Part shown: positions 50,360-62,289 of the stretch, piece by piece
Numbering within the stretch: position 1 is the first letter of the stretch
Layout of the letters: every line of letters begins with the position of its first letter
NCBI GenBank assembly: GCA_003313425.1
Contig: NHZP01000028.1
Coordinates: forward strand, 496,001 to 560,000
Length of the DNA: 64,000 bases
Direction: 5' to 3'
Source of the DNA: Pseudopyrenochaeta lycopersici
Lineage: Eukaryota; Ascomycota; Dothideomycetes; Pleosporales; Pseudopyrenochaetaceae
Position numbers and translations under genes: made by a program
Notes under the pieces: model-generated
What the model saw: only the letters and a program-made list of their open reading frames with translations
Told to the model about the DNA's origin: nothing
Database searches by the model: none

Positions 50360-52230
50360 TTGCCTGAGATTCCTAGGACAACACTGATAGTCCCTCACTA
50401 CTCGCCTGGCTGCCGAACAGACCCAACGCTAGGCATAGACAAGAAGACCGCAGCTAAGGCTTTCAAAGAATGGTGGGCCCAGCTCCCACCGTTAGACGTT
50501 ACTATTTTCTCAGACGGCTCTGAACAATACACAAAGGAAAAGGAGAAGCGCGTGACCTATGGCTTTGCAATATATCAGAACGGAAAACAACTACACAGCG
50601 GTCGCGGGTCACTTAACCCTACATCGCACGTCTTTGACGCTGAAGCAATAGGAGCATGGAGAGGCCTCCAGCACACTGTAAGGCAACCAGCCCTTAGCAC
50701 CCGCCGAATCTGGCTGTGCATAGACAGCACCTCAGTTATATGGTGCCTTAGGGGCAACGCACCTTCTACCTCCCAGTGGGCACCGAACATCAACTTTTCC
50801 AGGTCAGCGAAAGGTCGATATCCATCGATTTTTCGTTAAAACACGACTCAAATGCCTTCTTAAATCTGTTTCCCAACGTCCTCTCTCCGCTGCAGGCGTT
50901 GTGGCAGGCGCGCTGGCCTCTTTTGTCTTTCAGCTCTTCGCTGAGCTGAAATCTTTCCAAAATGGCCCGTGCGCTACTCAGATTTTCACGTTCGGTCGAA
51001 GGCCACAACCACCATCAAGACAAGGAGACAGCCTTGACACTCCTTGTTCTTGCAATATAAGGGCATTGCCAGGCCTGACGCAAGGCTCTCCACGCGAAGA
51101 GCTACGGCACGATTCGGCAGAGCACCGGCTCTTAACTCGCAAACAAGGCAGCCAGCATGGCCTTACATTTAACAACTCTCGGGGATAAAGAAGAAGGACA
51201 GGCCTGGCTTTGCCTTCCTACTACACCTGTCTCCTTCGACACAGGCATGGCCAAGCCTGGTACAAAGGCTCTCCTCGCGCAGAGCCACGGCTTCGATTCG
51301 ACAGAGCACCGGCTCTCTACACCCACCTACTTTTTCCTACTCTCTCTCACGGCACTCAACTGCCTCTGAACGCACACAAGGGAACCACCCTAATGTACAC
51401 ACACTGCTCAGTCTCCCCAACTGGACGGGGAGCTGTAGTTCTGAAATGGTAGCAATACCTGCGCAGGCAAGAAATGCTTTCTAAGGTAGTGTGTCAGCAC
51501 TGTAATCCCATAGCTTAGCACGTCGTATATGCCCTTCGGGAGGCGAGATGGTGGACTTAATCCCCATCAACTAGACGTAAAATGAATACCAACCAACCAA
51601 CCAACCTCCCAGTGGGCCTTCCTTGAGTGCCACGGCGCTATGGAGACCCACGACGTCTCTATTAAATGGGCCCCTGGACACTTAGGCATCGAAGGGAACG
51701 AGACAGCAGATAGGCTAGCCAATCTGGAAGCCTGCCACCCATCACACTCCACTCGGAAAGCGGCTATGCCCACACTATCAGGCATCAAATCTATTGCCCG
51801 CCAACTACTGCATAACACGAAACAGAGCTGGTGGTCTAACAAGAAGAACAAACTCTCTAAATGGTACAAAAGATGGGATTTGGACTACGCACCACGCAGC
51901 GGACCAAGCGAACTAGACCTACCAAGAGCCACCTTAGCCAGACTCCTCTCCATCCGATCTATGCACGGGGACTTCGCCTGGTACCACCGAAAGTTCAATC
52001 ACAATAACGCAACCCTTACCTGCTCATGCGGGCGCGACAAGACGCCAGAGCACCTTGTGCTCTGCCGCAAGACCCTAGGGGCCTTTAGCCAGTGGCCATT
52101 ACGGCCACCTATACCACCATCTAGCCGTGACGAAGGCCTGGCGTATACTGCAGAGCTAATAAGGGATCCAGAGGCCTTTGAAGCCTTCACTCGGCTCACA
52201 CAGTACTACAGCAAGGTCTGTCAACAGTAG
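50360..52230 (+). pseudogene. LINE-2 RNase H and C-terminal region, split
   Basis: The parts 50360-50781 and 51618-52230 join at TSQWA|FLECHGAME across the inserted unit. The first has the RNase H residues IFSDGSE, DAEAIGAWRGL and CIDSTSVIW. The second has IKWAPGHLGIEGNETAD and the C-terminal Cys/His motif CSCGRDKTPEHLVLC. No ATG or reverse-transcriptase domain lies upstream, so this is a 5'-truncated, non-functional copy. It differs in sequence from the LINE at 14500-27107. Confidence 0.85.
50782..51603 (+). mobile_element. Short LINE-related insertion with 14-bp TSD (SINE-like or truncated copy)
   Basis: An 822-bp unit flanked by acctcccagtgggc (50768-50781 and 51604-51617) and ending in aacc repeats. 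Its last about 260 bp (from about 51340) resemble the 3' UTR of the host LINE-2 (52295-52555), while the first about 560 bp do not. Inside, an about 70-bp segment with gaagagc...gcagagcaccggctct is repeated at about 51075 and 51255. No convincing long frame. Confidence 0.8.
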
Positions 52231-52578
52231 CGCTCCCTGCCCCACAACAACGTCAAACAATCTAACATCACTCTCTTATTCCTCTATTTTCTACTATCTC
52301 TCTTACGGCACTTAAAATGCCTCAGAACGCAAGGGAACCACCCTAATGTATCTACACTGCTTAGTCTCCCTAACTGGAAGGGGAGCTGTAGCTTGAAATG
52401 GTAGCAATACCCGCGCAGGCAAGAAATGCTTTCTAAGGTAGTGTGTCAGCACTGTAATTCCATAGCTTAGCACGTCCTATATGCCCTTAGGGAGGCGCGA
52501 TGGTGGACTTAATCCCCATCCTACGGACGGAAATCAATTCCAAACCAAACCAAACCAAACCAATGGAGGGACACCCTG

Positions 52579-54096
52579 TTGGATCATGGTCCTCGAGTCA
52601 CATCTGCCGCAGACGCCGAGACGATACTGATGCTGCAGTCGAGAGCCCCAGTTGTGTCGCAAGAAGATTGCTCATTTCTTGCGAAAAAGACCAAAGAAAG
52701 ACTTCTGTTCCCACGTTTGACCGACGAGACTCTTCGCAAGGCAGTTGAGGAAGCCGTGTGTCCCCGAGGCCCTATATTGACTGTGAAGACTTTCGCGAGC
52801 GATATCAAGGTTTTGCGTGCAAGAAAACTGGCGCCGTTGAAAGAAGCTCTTGGGCCAATGCGGAGGACTAAGAACACTACAGTTCGGAAAAAGCTGCTGA
52901 AATACTTCAAAGAGTGATTTGTAGAATTCTCATCTGACCGCGTTCCAGCGGCTATGGGTGTATGTGTTGCGAAAGAAGATTACGCGGATCGGTGCTTCGA
53001 GCGATTGTTCTTGCGGCTAATGCGAACAGCTACCCCAAAATTGTCTCTAAGTGAGGAAGAGATCCGGAGTTTAGCCGTTAGTAGTTTCTCGGACTCAGCT
53101 GTGACGTCATCCAACCTGATTCGCCGACCTCGAGAGACGAGCTTATCGATCTCGCCGTAGAGAGGAGGCATGGCGTGAGGCTTTTCAAGAGGAAAGCAGC
53201 GAATTTATTGCTGTCTGACGAGATTCGAAGACCTTGTTACCCGGGAATCCTGCGTCGTGTTTCTTCATGGTAAGATACATCACTTCCTTGTTTCTCTTCG
53301 GCGCTCCTCCGCCATTTGATCAATCTGCGCCGTCCGCAGTACCGACTACCATTTTTTTTACTTCGGACTGTGAACATACCTGCCGCCTGCCGTTTGGTAG
53401 TAGCCGTTCAACGAGCATACTGAGCTTAAGTAGTCGGAGCACCGGGACTTCTGAGGGCACGCGGAGAGAGTCCCATCATGCCTGGAGTGAATCGACGCAG
53501 AATTTGTGTGCCGACAGTGGGTGACAGTCACACATCGAGGCTGTCCTCGGCTTAAACTCACAGCGGGGTTCTGTCGCTAGCTGGCACTCATCCTTGGTAA
53601 GCACAACACCATCTGAGAGAAGTCAAAGCGACAGTTGCCGGACGAAGATACAATCTTCGTGTCTGAACAGAAACGACGATGTCTGACCCGATCGATGCTC
53701 ATTGATGGGAATGAATCATCGGCATCAGCTGGAGTAACATCGATTGCTGAGTGGCGACATCACCGGAGGTCCTGCTGCACCAGTGTCTCGTTCATATCGT
53801 CGCTCATAAATGCATCGGAGGCAGAAAGCAATGGGTCTTCCAGAGGTGCATGTTCCACCCCGCCATCTTCTGTAGATGCGGAAGAATGCTACCCAGAAGA
53901 TGTGTTCAGCCCTAGCGATTATGATCGCTCGTGGACACCGATAACGCAACGATCCACTGCAGTACCACCCAAAATGTCTCTCTTTGAAGAGGCTGGTAGC
54001 TACAGAGATCTGGTCACACTGCCGTTTGACAGGCACGATGTTGTCAAACAGGACCGTATGCGATCCTCGACCGGAGATACCTTAACTGCTAGATAG
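52579..54096 (+). pseudogene. Decayed gene, possibly DUF3723-like
   Basis: The frame 52579-52917 contains ERLLFPRLTDETLRKAVEEA and ILTVKTFASDIKVL, which recall the fungal DUF3723 family often found near transposons. A separate frame just after it reads AFQRLWVYVLRKK, also in keeping. Stops and frame changes follow, and an open stretch at 53635-54096 is acidic and Ser-rich without a known domain. The assignment rests on weak motif resemblance. It could also be two unrelated remnants. Confidence 0.35.
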
Positions 54097-54265
54097 CCCA
54101 GAATTGCCGCACAAAGCAATATTCCCATAAAACCTATACGAGATCTACTGTAATTTAAGCCCTAAGCACGCGAGACACCTCTGACCCAAAGTTACAAAAG
54201 CCTAATTTTGTTGTCGAATAACCTTACATCGAACACTTCGCCCAAAACACCCCGACGTCCCACGC

Positions 54266-56355
54266 TCAAGGCGTCATAGCCGTGCCTCTGAGTTCAGACA
54301 GGATAATGTCTGCAGCCTTTTCTCCGATAACTAGCGCGGTGTTGTTCGTGTTCCCACCCACGTTCTCAGGCGGGATACTCAAATCCGCTACCTTGAGCCC
54401 CTTGACACCATACACATTGAGTGACGCGTCGACCACACCGTCCTGCTCTCTAGGAGCCATCTTGCACGTTCCCAGTGAGTGCCACGTCGTATTAACATTT
54501 TCTCTAAGCCACTGCTCGATCGCCGCATCATCCTCCTTCGAGTACACCAGATCCTTCACATCACTTAATGGCTCCTCAAGTCCCTCGACAACAGCGACAG
54601 CAGAGCCAGCAGGGAAGCTAGGATGTCCAATAGTCAGTTCACCGCGGTAGAAGGCTGTGCGGCGCAGAATTTCACGCTGCTTTTTGTACGCCCAGATCTG
54701 CTTCTTGAGATCGATGTCGTCTTTGTCAGTGAAGAAGCCGACATTGAAGTCCAGAGGGGAGTCGTGTGACGGTCCGGTGATATGCATGTGTCCACGGGAG
54801 TATGGATAGGCGGTGTAGTTACCAGCTGTGACGTATTGGCCTGCGGGGACGGAGGTCGGGTCTCCGAGGAAGCTGCGTGCATGAAGTCAGCATTCGTGGA
54901 CACTGAGATAAAAGAGATGGGTTGAGTAAGCTCGGTGTTTGAAAGCGGGCTTACCAGGACACCAGACCACACAGCATGAGCGGTCGATTGGGTGCGTTTT
55001 TGAAGTCGCGATCCCAGGCCACCTTGAACTCCGGCCCAAGGGCACTGACCTCATCTTCCGTCGGTCTCAGCTTCGAGCAAATATCAATGGAATTCCAACC
55101 CAGCTTTTTATCGTTGTTCTTGACCAGTTCAGCAGCGTCAGCGCGTCCGCTTAGGATGTCGTCAATGGTCTGACTCGGCTCCAAACTCGTCTTATACGGG
55201 TAAAGCAGCAAGTGGTGATCCTGATAGTTCTTGCCAACACCTGGCAGCTCCTCGACGAGTGGAACACCGGCGCGCTCGAGTATGCTCTTGTCACCTACGC
55301 CTGAGCGCTCAAGGACTGGCGGTGTACCGCAAGCTCCACATGTGACGATAACAAGCTTGCGAGCCTTCACTGTCTTGATAGGATGTTGCGAGAGTCCGAT
55401 CTCAGCCTGGAACTCCGGGTTCGGTGTATACTCCACACCTGTCGCCCGCTTCTTCTCATCGAACAAGACCCTCACAACCTTCGACTCAACAAGGACATGC
55501 AAATTCGAATGCTGGCCGTCCTCAAGCTTCGGATGAACGTATCTGTGCGCTGTGTCCTGGCGTTTACCATCGGGCGAGACGTATCGCTGCCATCGCTGGA
55601 TGCCATTGTTGTTGTCTAGATTCTGTAGGTCCTCGATCTCTGGGAAGCCGACTTTCTCAGCGGCGCGGATGAATTCGTCTTCGGACGTTTTCGCGCGGTA
55701 ACCACCATCCGAGATGTTGACTGGACCGTCGTAGCCGTGGTGCTCTTTTTCTCCTGGTCCGTGGTAGGTTTCCAGCTGCACAGGGAAGATTCGATCAGCA
55801 AAGAGTACATCCGAAGCGTGACATATTGCAACGGACCTTCTTCAAGAATGGCCACATCTCATCCGCCCTCCATCCCTCCGTCTTCCAAGAATCGAAATCA
55901 CTCCGTTGTGCTCGCGTATACATCATGAAATTGATCGAACTCCCTCCACCCAGCGTGCCACCACATGGCACAATAGGTTCACGATCCGCAAGCTGTTTCG
56001 CTTTATTCCCCTTATAGAATAAAGCGGTCTTGGTAGTGGGCAGAAGATTCTGCAGGTAGAAAACGGGATGCACGATGCTGGCGACATCTTTGTTGTTTGC
56101 GCCGCCTTCGATTACGAGGATGGAGAGGTCGGGGTCGGTTTCTGCAAGGCGGCCTGCAATGATGCAGCCTGCCGTGCCGCCTGGGATAAGGTTATAATGT
56201 TAGTATATTAAAACCCAATTGACGTTTGATCGTTCATCTGGCCCATCCTCTCAGAGGGCGGAGGATGGGGACAGAGAAAGGGGGAGAGATGTACCTCCGG
56301 CAATGATGATGTCAACCTCATTGATATCGTTGGTGAGCTTGTTATAGATACCCAT
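54266..56355 (-). CDS. GMC oxidoreductase, alcohol-oxidase (AOX) type
   Basis: Exons 56355-56295, 56180-55837, 55775-54955 and 54872-54266 give 610 aa; introns of 114, 61 and 82 nt all fit GT-AG. The first intron splits the FAD motif, restored as [24 protein letters not shown]-like [42 protein letters not shown] and the second GMC signature near [19 protein letters not shown] follow. The C-terminus has the catalytic His in [12 protein letters not shown] and Asn in [17 protein letters not shown]. It closely resembles fungal alcohol (methanol) oxidases, FAD enzymes that oxidise short alcohols to aldehyde with H2O2, usually in peroxisomes. It is shorter than typical AOX (about 660 aa) and ends in AMTP with no obvious PTS1, so its location may differ. 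Confidence 0.9.
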
Positions 56356-56878
56356 GGCGGAAGAAAGTCTACGGTTTGTTCGCAGGCTGCAGCGTACAAT
56401 GGATCAATTGGCAAGTAGGAGCGGACTAGCCATCGCGACTCGCGTGTCTCCACCACCACATTAAGTACTCGTGTGCTCAGCCTTCGGCTCGAAGAAAATA
56501 GGTAATTTTACGGTAAATTTTCACCGCCTTTCAGGCGAATGCGCACGGAGGACGTGAGCAGGTGATCAAGCTAGTGCTCTGTAATGGTGCCATAGCCACG
56601 CTCAGCGTGGAGGTTATCGGGACCGCACTCGACGCCGCTAAGCCGCTCTGCGCGTTTCAGGTGCACCCTTATGTAGTCAGCGGTGCAGCATGCCTCTAAA
56701 CTTTTCTGCTTTGCATTCCAAAGTAAAGATATTTCTTTGTGTGGCCTTGCCTCTCCAAATTGTCTTAAAGTCTCGGCAGTCGAAGGGAACTTGAATCAAT
56801 ACGTCTGCGACTTCGTGCGCGGTGGGTTTTGAAGCGGTACCAGTTCCGTTGCCTTGGTGCAGAGTATATCCCATGCAC
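56356..56878. other. Intergenic, no gene seen
   Basis: Probable promoter of the GMC oxidase gene. No other feature is recognisable. Confidence 0.4.
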
Positions 56879-57268
56879 GGCTGGCGTGATTTGTCCCCCC
56901 GAAAATCGATGTGTCAACTTCAACCTCACATAACTCCTCACCAACACGGGCTAAATTTTGTTGGTGAGTACCAAAAGAGGCTTCAGAGCCTGGAGAATCT
57001 TGCCTGATGTTTTAAATCACCAAAATTAGCCCGCGTTGTGACTTAATTGCGCGTGAAAATCGGTGACTTAATCGGAGAAGTTGTAAACTTCAACTCCAAT
57101 TAGCTCATTACCCTCACTCTTAGAATTTCTTATTCTGACATGGGAAGTAATTCAGAGCATAAATAATATATCGCCAGCCTCAAAACCAAAAATTACATTT
57201 AATATTGTGGTGGAATTGCGCTGTGAAGCGTGAAGTTGCGATTTTCGGGGGGACAAATCACGCCAGCC
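56879..57268. mobile_element. MULE-related MITE, family B copy 2
   Basis: 390 bp with good inverted ends, ggctggcgtgatttgtcccc at the left and its complement at the right. It is collinear with 12808-13195 and related in its ends to the MULE TIR. Immediately outside, atgcac (left) and gtgcat (right) are inverted rather than direct, so no clear target duplication can be claimed. Confidence 0.85.
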
Positions 57269-57893
57269 CTGTGCATATGCCAATATTTGACAATGACATG
57301 GCAGAGCTGGAGAGCTGGGAGGCGCCATCTCATGGGGTGCACCGTCAGGTTTACTCACGTCAGAATTTAGGCTTCTCGGACCAACACGCAGCCCTATTTG
57401 AAACACTTCACCAGTATAGTTTACGGCCCCATTGGTGGCTGAACCAAGAGCGAGGGGGATTAGCGCGCACGGTTACATCATCCAAGCCCACCGCCCACAA
57501 CGATCTCCAACCAAGACTGCAGCGATGGGATTAGCGGGACTCCGGGAACAGTATGATTCCCAGCCAATCTCCTTGTCCTGTCTGCGCTTCCAGCGTTCAA
57601 TATATGATTGTCTTCAGGTGACACAACAATGCGTCGGGCCTGCATCAGCTCTAAACTGCATGTGGTGAAAATTGAGAAGATAGGACCTAGCTGTCACGTA
57701 TATATTCGGAGTTTGAGGCCACCATGGCCGGGTTCAATCGAGGCTGCTGCTTTGGAAGGTTGTATCTTGCGAGATTGACTTACATTGCTCGTTTTGCCAG
57801 TCAATATATCTATCTCAAACTTGCCAACTTTAATTACACTCATACTCCAGCGTGTCATTGCATTTATTTTTGCGTCATTCCGTCATCATCAAA
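57269..57893. other. Intergenic, GH79 upstream region
   Basis: No recognisable gene. AT-rich segments near 57690-57880 probably include the GH79 promoter. Confidence 0.4.
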
Positions 57894-59512
57894 ATGTTTT
57901 CAAAAGTCGAAGTAATATTTGCGCTGGCGGTCTTGACGGCACATGCAGTGGATGCGCAAGCAACTGTTACGTCTACACAGACGATCAATCTACCGACGGT
58001 GCGACCGGAAAATGCATTCAATGTACCCGGCAACTTCCTCAGCGTGGGTTTCGAGGTGGCATTTTTGCCTGGGTTCGACAATGAGTTTTCGGGTAATATG
58101 ATTGCAGAGATGGCAGAGCGGATGGGAGAGAAGCCTGTGATACGGATAGGAGGGACGAGTGGGTATGCTATCACCATCTCCACCCCCTCCATTTGATATC
58201 GAACATTTTGGATAGGACTCTGACCGCTCGCAGCGACATCATCAAGTACAATCTCAACCAAGAAGTACCAGCAGACTGCCTAGACAATGACGACGTCAAC
58301 AAATGCTCTCACAGATCCAAATTCATACTTGGACCGCACTACTTCGACGCTCTCAGCAAGCGCATCCAAGGTGCGAGGATATCGATACAGGCTCCGCTTG
58401 ACCCTATCCACAGCACGAACCCACCGAATAAAACGAATGTGATCGAATTCCTCAAGGAAGCCTACGAGAGCATCGGGGCTGACCGCATCGACGCCATCGC
58501 GCTAGGAAACGAAGTCAATTTCTACGAACTAAACGCTGAAGGTTACGTAAAGGATTCACTGGCGGCGGTAGAGGACATCAAGTCCGCAATCAACATCGGC
58601 AACGATACGATTTGGGAAATTGTCAATACCGCGTCCGAAGGCGTCCAAGGCTCCAATCCCGCCCCCTACACTGTCGAAGAAGTATTCAAGGCTGGCATCA
58701 ACAAGGACAAGAGAGTGAAATACGTAGCAGAGCACTACTACCAATTCGACGGCAAATCGCTGGGCATCACAGAACACCTCCTCAACCACACCGACCTCAC
58801 CACAAAATTCGCAAAGTACAAGCCTAGCATCAACTATGCGCTCAACAAAGCCGGTACGGGCTATATTTTCAGCGAGACGGGGGGCCCACTGGCGATCAAG
58901 GTGGAGAAGACGACATATTTTGCGAATACGTTGTGGGCTGTGAACTTCATGATGTATACGATGAGTAATGGGGTGCAGAGGGTGAGTTTGGTGCAGAGGC
59001 CGGTTGCGAAAAGAGCCCTGTGGATTCCGCTGCCAGGGCTGTCGACGCCGGGACCTAGGGTACAGGCGCCGTTCTATGCGATGCCATTCATCACGGATTT
59101 TCTCGGGAAGGAAATCAGCGGTGACCGAGGCGCGATTAACATCGACTTGAATAATCCGAATCTCACTACGTATGCAATGTACGAGGGTGATAAGATCGCC
59201 CGTGTTGCGATCGTAAACCTGCGCCAGTATGACGGAGAGGGAGATCGTAGTGGAGTGAAGGTCTGCCTCCACAACTTGGATGTAAAAGGGAATTTGGTTT
59301 CGGTGGGGAGACTGCATGCGGATGATGGAACTGCGGCTGGCGGATGGGATGTGAATAAGAAGAACATCACCTGGTCGGGTGAGGCATGGAGCTACCAGGT
59401 GAATTTGGGAAAGGCGCACGGCAGTATTGTAAGGGACAGAGTTTTTGTGGTGGATGGGGTAGCAGAAATCGATGTCATAGATAGCGAGGCAGTTATTGTA
59501 TATCTGAAGTAG
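57894..59512 (+). CDS. Secreted glycoside hydrolase, GH79-like
   Basis: Exons 57894-58162 and 58234-59512 (intron 71 nt, gtatgc...gcag) give 515 aa. The intron interrupts RIGGTSG|D, a conserved family block. Residues 1-22 (MFSKVEVIFALAVLTAHAVD) form a signal peptide. The catalytic (beta/alpha)8 domain has LGNEVNFY, the likely acid/base Glu, and IFSETGGPLA, the likely nucleophile Glu. A C-terminal beta domain contains VGRLHADDGTAAGGWD. GH79 enzymes cleave beta-glucuronides and related uronic-acid linkages in glycans or arabinogalactan; the exact substrate is not readable. The ATG in aaaATGTTTTC was preferred over an in-frame upstream one because it starts the signal peptide. Confidence 0.82.
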
Positions 59513-59671
59513 AAGATATTGATTTTTGGCCAAGTATGTATCGAGGCGGTGTTATCAAAGGGATTGGATAACGTGGATCACAAGCAAGTGGACCCTACCA
59601 AGTTCCGACTAATACCAGCCTAATACCGCAACACCACAGCAAGGTACTGCAATTTACAGGATACTGCAGTA

Positions 59672-60075
59672 TTATTCGGACTCGTCGCTATCTTCTAGGT
59701 CTACTATTTCTACGTTACAAGCGCGCGCGTTGTGGCCAGTCTTGCCGCAACGCCCACAGTGCCTCTCTGCGCGCACCCTCTTCGCAGGCGTCTTACCTCC
59801 CTCCTGCCCACCAGCACTTTTAGGAGCAATCAAGTCAAGTACATCACCAACTGTTAGTGTATCCTCTGTCCGAATATACTTCCTCTTACGACTTTTACGC
59901 TCAGTTGCTGCCTCAGCTGCCTTTCGAAGCCCAGCCATTTCCTCGTGCATCAACAACCATATCATGCGTCACCCTTGCAGAGCCTCTTTCAAGCCGATTA
60001 AGTGATTCAATAATAGAAGCAGGCGAGGAGCTCTTATGCTGTCGAATCAGATCGCGATTTAGCGTAGATCGTGTT
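59672..60075 (-). pseudogene. pogo transposase C-terminal relic with zinc knuckle
   Basis: In minus sense, STLNRDLIRQHKSSSPASII (near 60060-60010) is followed, after a one-base frame change near 59960, by MAGLRKAAEAATERKSRKRK, the LTVGDVLDLIAPK block and CGRCGKTGHNARAC, a CCHC knuckle, to a stop at 59672. The matching region of the 46740-47262 relic shows the same order. The rest of the transposase is absent. Confidence 0.7.
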
Positions 60076-61039
60076 GGTTTGAGTACTCAAATACGTGGCA
60101 CAAGTGATGCAATTCTCAATAGACTCTGAATTATCTCTATTTTTGTGAGTAATCTCTATCTCTTTCATCAGAGCGCAACCTGCTCCTTTTTATCTACGGC
60201 TCAACTTCAGCTCTTCGGTCTGGCCGACGGTCAATCCGATATTCTCGGTCTCACCGAAAGTCTAAAATTTCGGTCTCTCCGATCAGATATCACCGTACTT
60301 TCTAGACCTGTCAACAGATCGCGCCCCTATCTCACGGGCGTTGTTTGGTGTTTGTGATTGCCATGGGGTGTCCTCCGGTGCTGGAGGCGTGGGCGTGCGG
60401 AGCACCACATCAAACTTTGATAGTACCGCCTCTGGGTTATATGGAACCAGGCCAGCACCTCCATCGCGAGCGCGACGCGGTGGCGATACGCCAGCTCATC
60501 GGATAGGAACATGCCCGCAGCGTTTATTAGAGACTAAAGAAGATGGATCCTAATTTTTTAATTAATTGCTTTAGGCGTTGTCGAGAAATCTGGATATGTA
60601 TGGTTGTCCATATGGATAGTTCTAGTGGGTGACACGCTCGCTTGTGGAGTACGTTAACTTTTTGGTGGGAAGTATATTTCATATTGGTGTCTCACTAAAG
60701 AGCACGCTGGCCCTGGGAATACAAAATATCGATGTGTATGCAGAATCTGAACTGCTCACAGGTCGTTTCGTTTTGCAGGGATGTCATATACTGGCAAAAC
60801 TTGGCGGTGCAATGCTCCCTGCCCAGCTTTTGGTGCGGTAGTGTTACGTCATTGCTTCATCAGGTGGGCAAACGCAAGATTGGAATGCGAATAATTAGCT
60901 GCCCGGTTACCCTGCGTTACTCCATCCGCTCTGCCACAACACATCACACTACTTTCTCCACTGCAAGCGAACTGTCTCGAACTCTGGCAATTCAAGCATT
61001 AAACACAACTCGAGTGAGAAACACGCAACAGCCTTCATC
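60076..61039. other. Intergenic, no gene recognised
   Basis: A stretch at about 60200-60290 repeats variants of ctcggtct/cgacggtc several times (imperfect short repeats). Short frames lack domains. The end of the interval is presumably the PMP3 promoter. Confidence 0.4.
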
Positions 61040-61331
61040 ATGCCTTTCACAGCATCGTACGTCTGTGGTCGTCCATTCCTCCGTATCTCTTTCCGAGTGA
61101 GCACTACTAATGTGTGGACAGTGATATCATCAAGATCATCTTCGCCATCATCCTCCCCCCACTGGGCGTCTTCCTCGAGCGTGGATGCAATGCCGACTTC
61201 CTCATCAACATCCTGTTGACGATCCTGGGTTACATTCCGGTAAGTCTATGCCCAATCCCCACTCATACATGGGAATGCTGACTGTTGTTTAGGGTATTCT
61301 CCACGCCCTGTATATTATATTTAAATTCTAG
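61040..61331 (+). CDS. PMP3: Plasma membrane proteolipid 3 (PMP3/UPF0057)
   Basis: Three exons, 61040-61056, 61122-61239 and 61293-61331, give 57 aa. The introns (65 and 53 nt) have GT-AG ends, and ctaat and ctgac precede the acceptors. The protein starts MPFTASDIIKIIFAIILPP and has the family signature PPLGVFLERGCNADFLINI and a second membrane helix LLTILGYIPGILHALYII. Length is typical. PMP3 proteins are small two-helix plasma-membrane proteolipids that affect membrane potential and cation tolerance in yeast. Exons are too short for a simple ORF scan. Confidence 0.95.
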
Positions 61332-62289
61332 GTAGAGGTGAACGAACAAGCGAGCGAGCGAGCGAGCGGCCATGACTTCGCTATCAATCGTCGACATCAC
61401 GATACCCTTTTTGCCTTTCGCTTCCCGTAAAAGAACCTACGAAGTCATCAATCATTTAGGAGAGAATACCAAGACCCGATCCGCATCGACCAGAGACACC
61501 GGAAGCCTAATCCGAAGCTTCGACCGCTCATTAATTATCTTAGCTGACGAAGTCCAGCGGGGTAAAAAGCAGTGGGGAAGTCGACGAACGCACGGCTGAG
61601 TCTGGACGCCTTTCTACTTCTTTCTAGGTATTCGTTTTTGAGCTTCTTATATAGATCGGAGAAGTATCGTATAATATATCAATTGCATGACTGTATCTGC
61701 ACATTCGCTAAATGATTGCTATGATGCGGACTCGTGATATCCTTTTATGAACGGTAGCACTAACATCCGAGACAGAAACCTATCGCTCCTCACCATCTGC
61801 GCTGGGGCAGAGCAGATTTCTAGCAACAGTCCAAGACGCTTAATTAGTTCTCTTCTGATCTGTTAACATAACGTGTTCCACAAGTGAGCAGACCGCACAA
61901 GCGATTGGATCAACGCCATCGCGCGAACGCGACTACGAAAGAAGCGAACAGTCGGGCCGTATCGTCGTGAGTCTTGGTGAGATGTGGGTATAGGTGACAT
62001 TGTGGGATGCTCGCGAATAATGCGGAGTCCGATCCAGGTCGTGCAGATGGTGAGGAAGAAAAGACAAATGAACTCGTGTGTTGATGCTGGTCGACCGCCA
62101 ATATGACTCCGTTGTGTATCCAAGCGCCTACTAGAGGCCGAAGGGACGGTACACGAATCCCGTCTTGGCCATCGCCAGGGACACGGTCCGGTTATGGATA
62201 GTCCTACGGAGATGGAAGGTAAGCAAGAGCTCCAGAGTGTCCATGAGGAAGATAAAATATGCTGGCGTAGATGTCTGCGGATGGATCTT
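61332..62289. other. Intergenic with a (GAGC)n microsatellite
   Basis: A short gcga tetranucleotide repeat lies at 61349-61368. A 75-codon frame (61372-61599) and a longer minus frame (61863-62339) have no recognisable domain. I see no supportable gene. Confidence 0.4.

Larger units (their letters stand above)
50255..52562 (+). mobile_element. LINE-2, 5'-truncated copy with (AAACC)n tail
   Basis: Only the 3' part of a non-LTR element is present: RNase H onward, then 3' UTR and a tail of caaac units ending near 52562. It is interrupted by a second, shorter copy at 50782-51603. The target duplication of the host copy was not identified. Confidence 0.8.

Noticed and set aside
58556..59533. 325-codon minus-strand frame
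   Set aside because: Antisense shadow of the GH79 gene, with low-complexity His/Arg composition and no domain.
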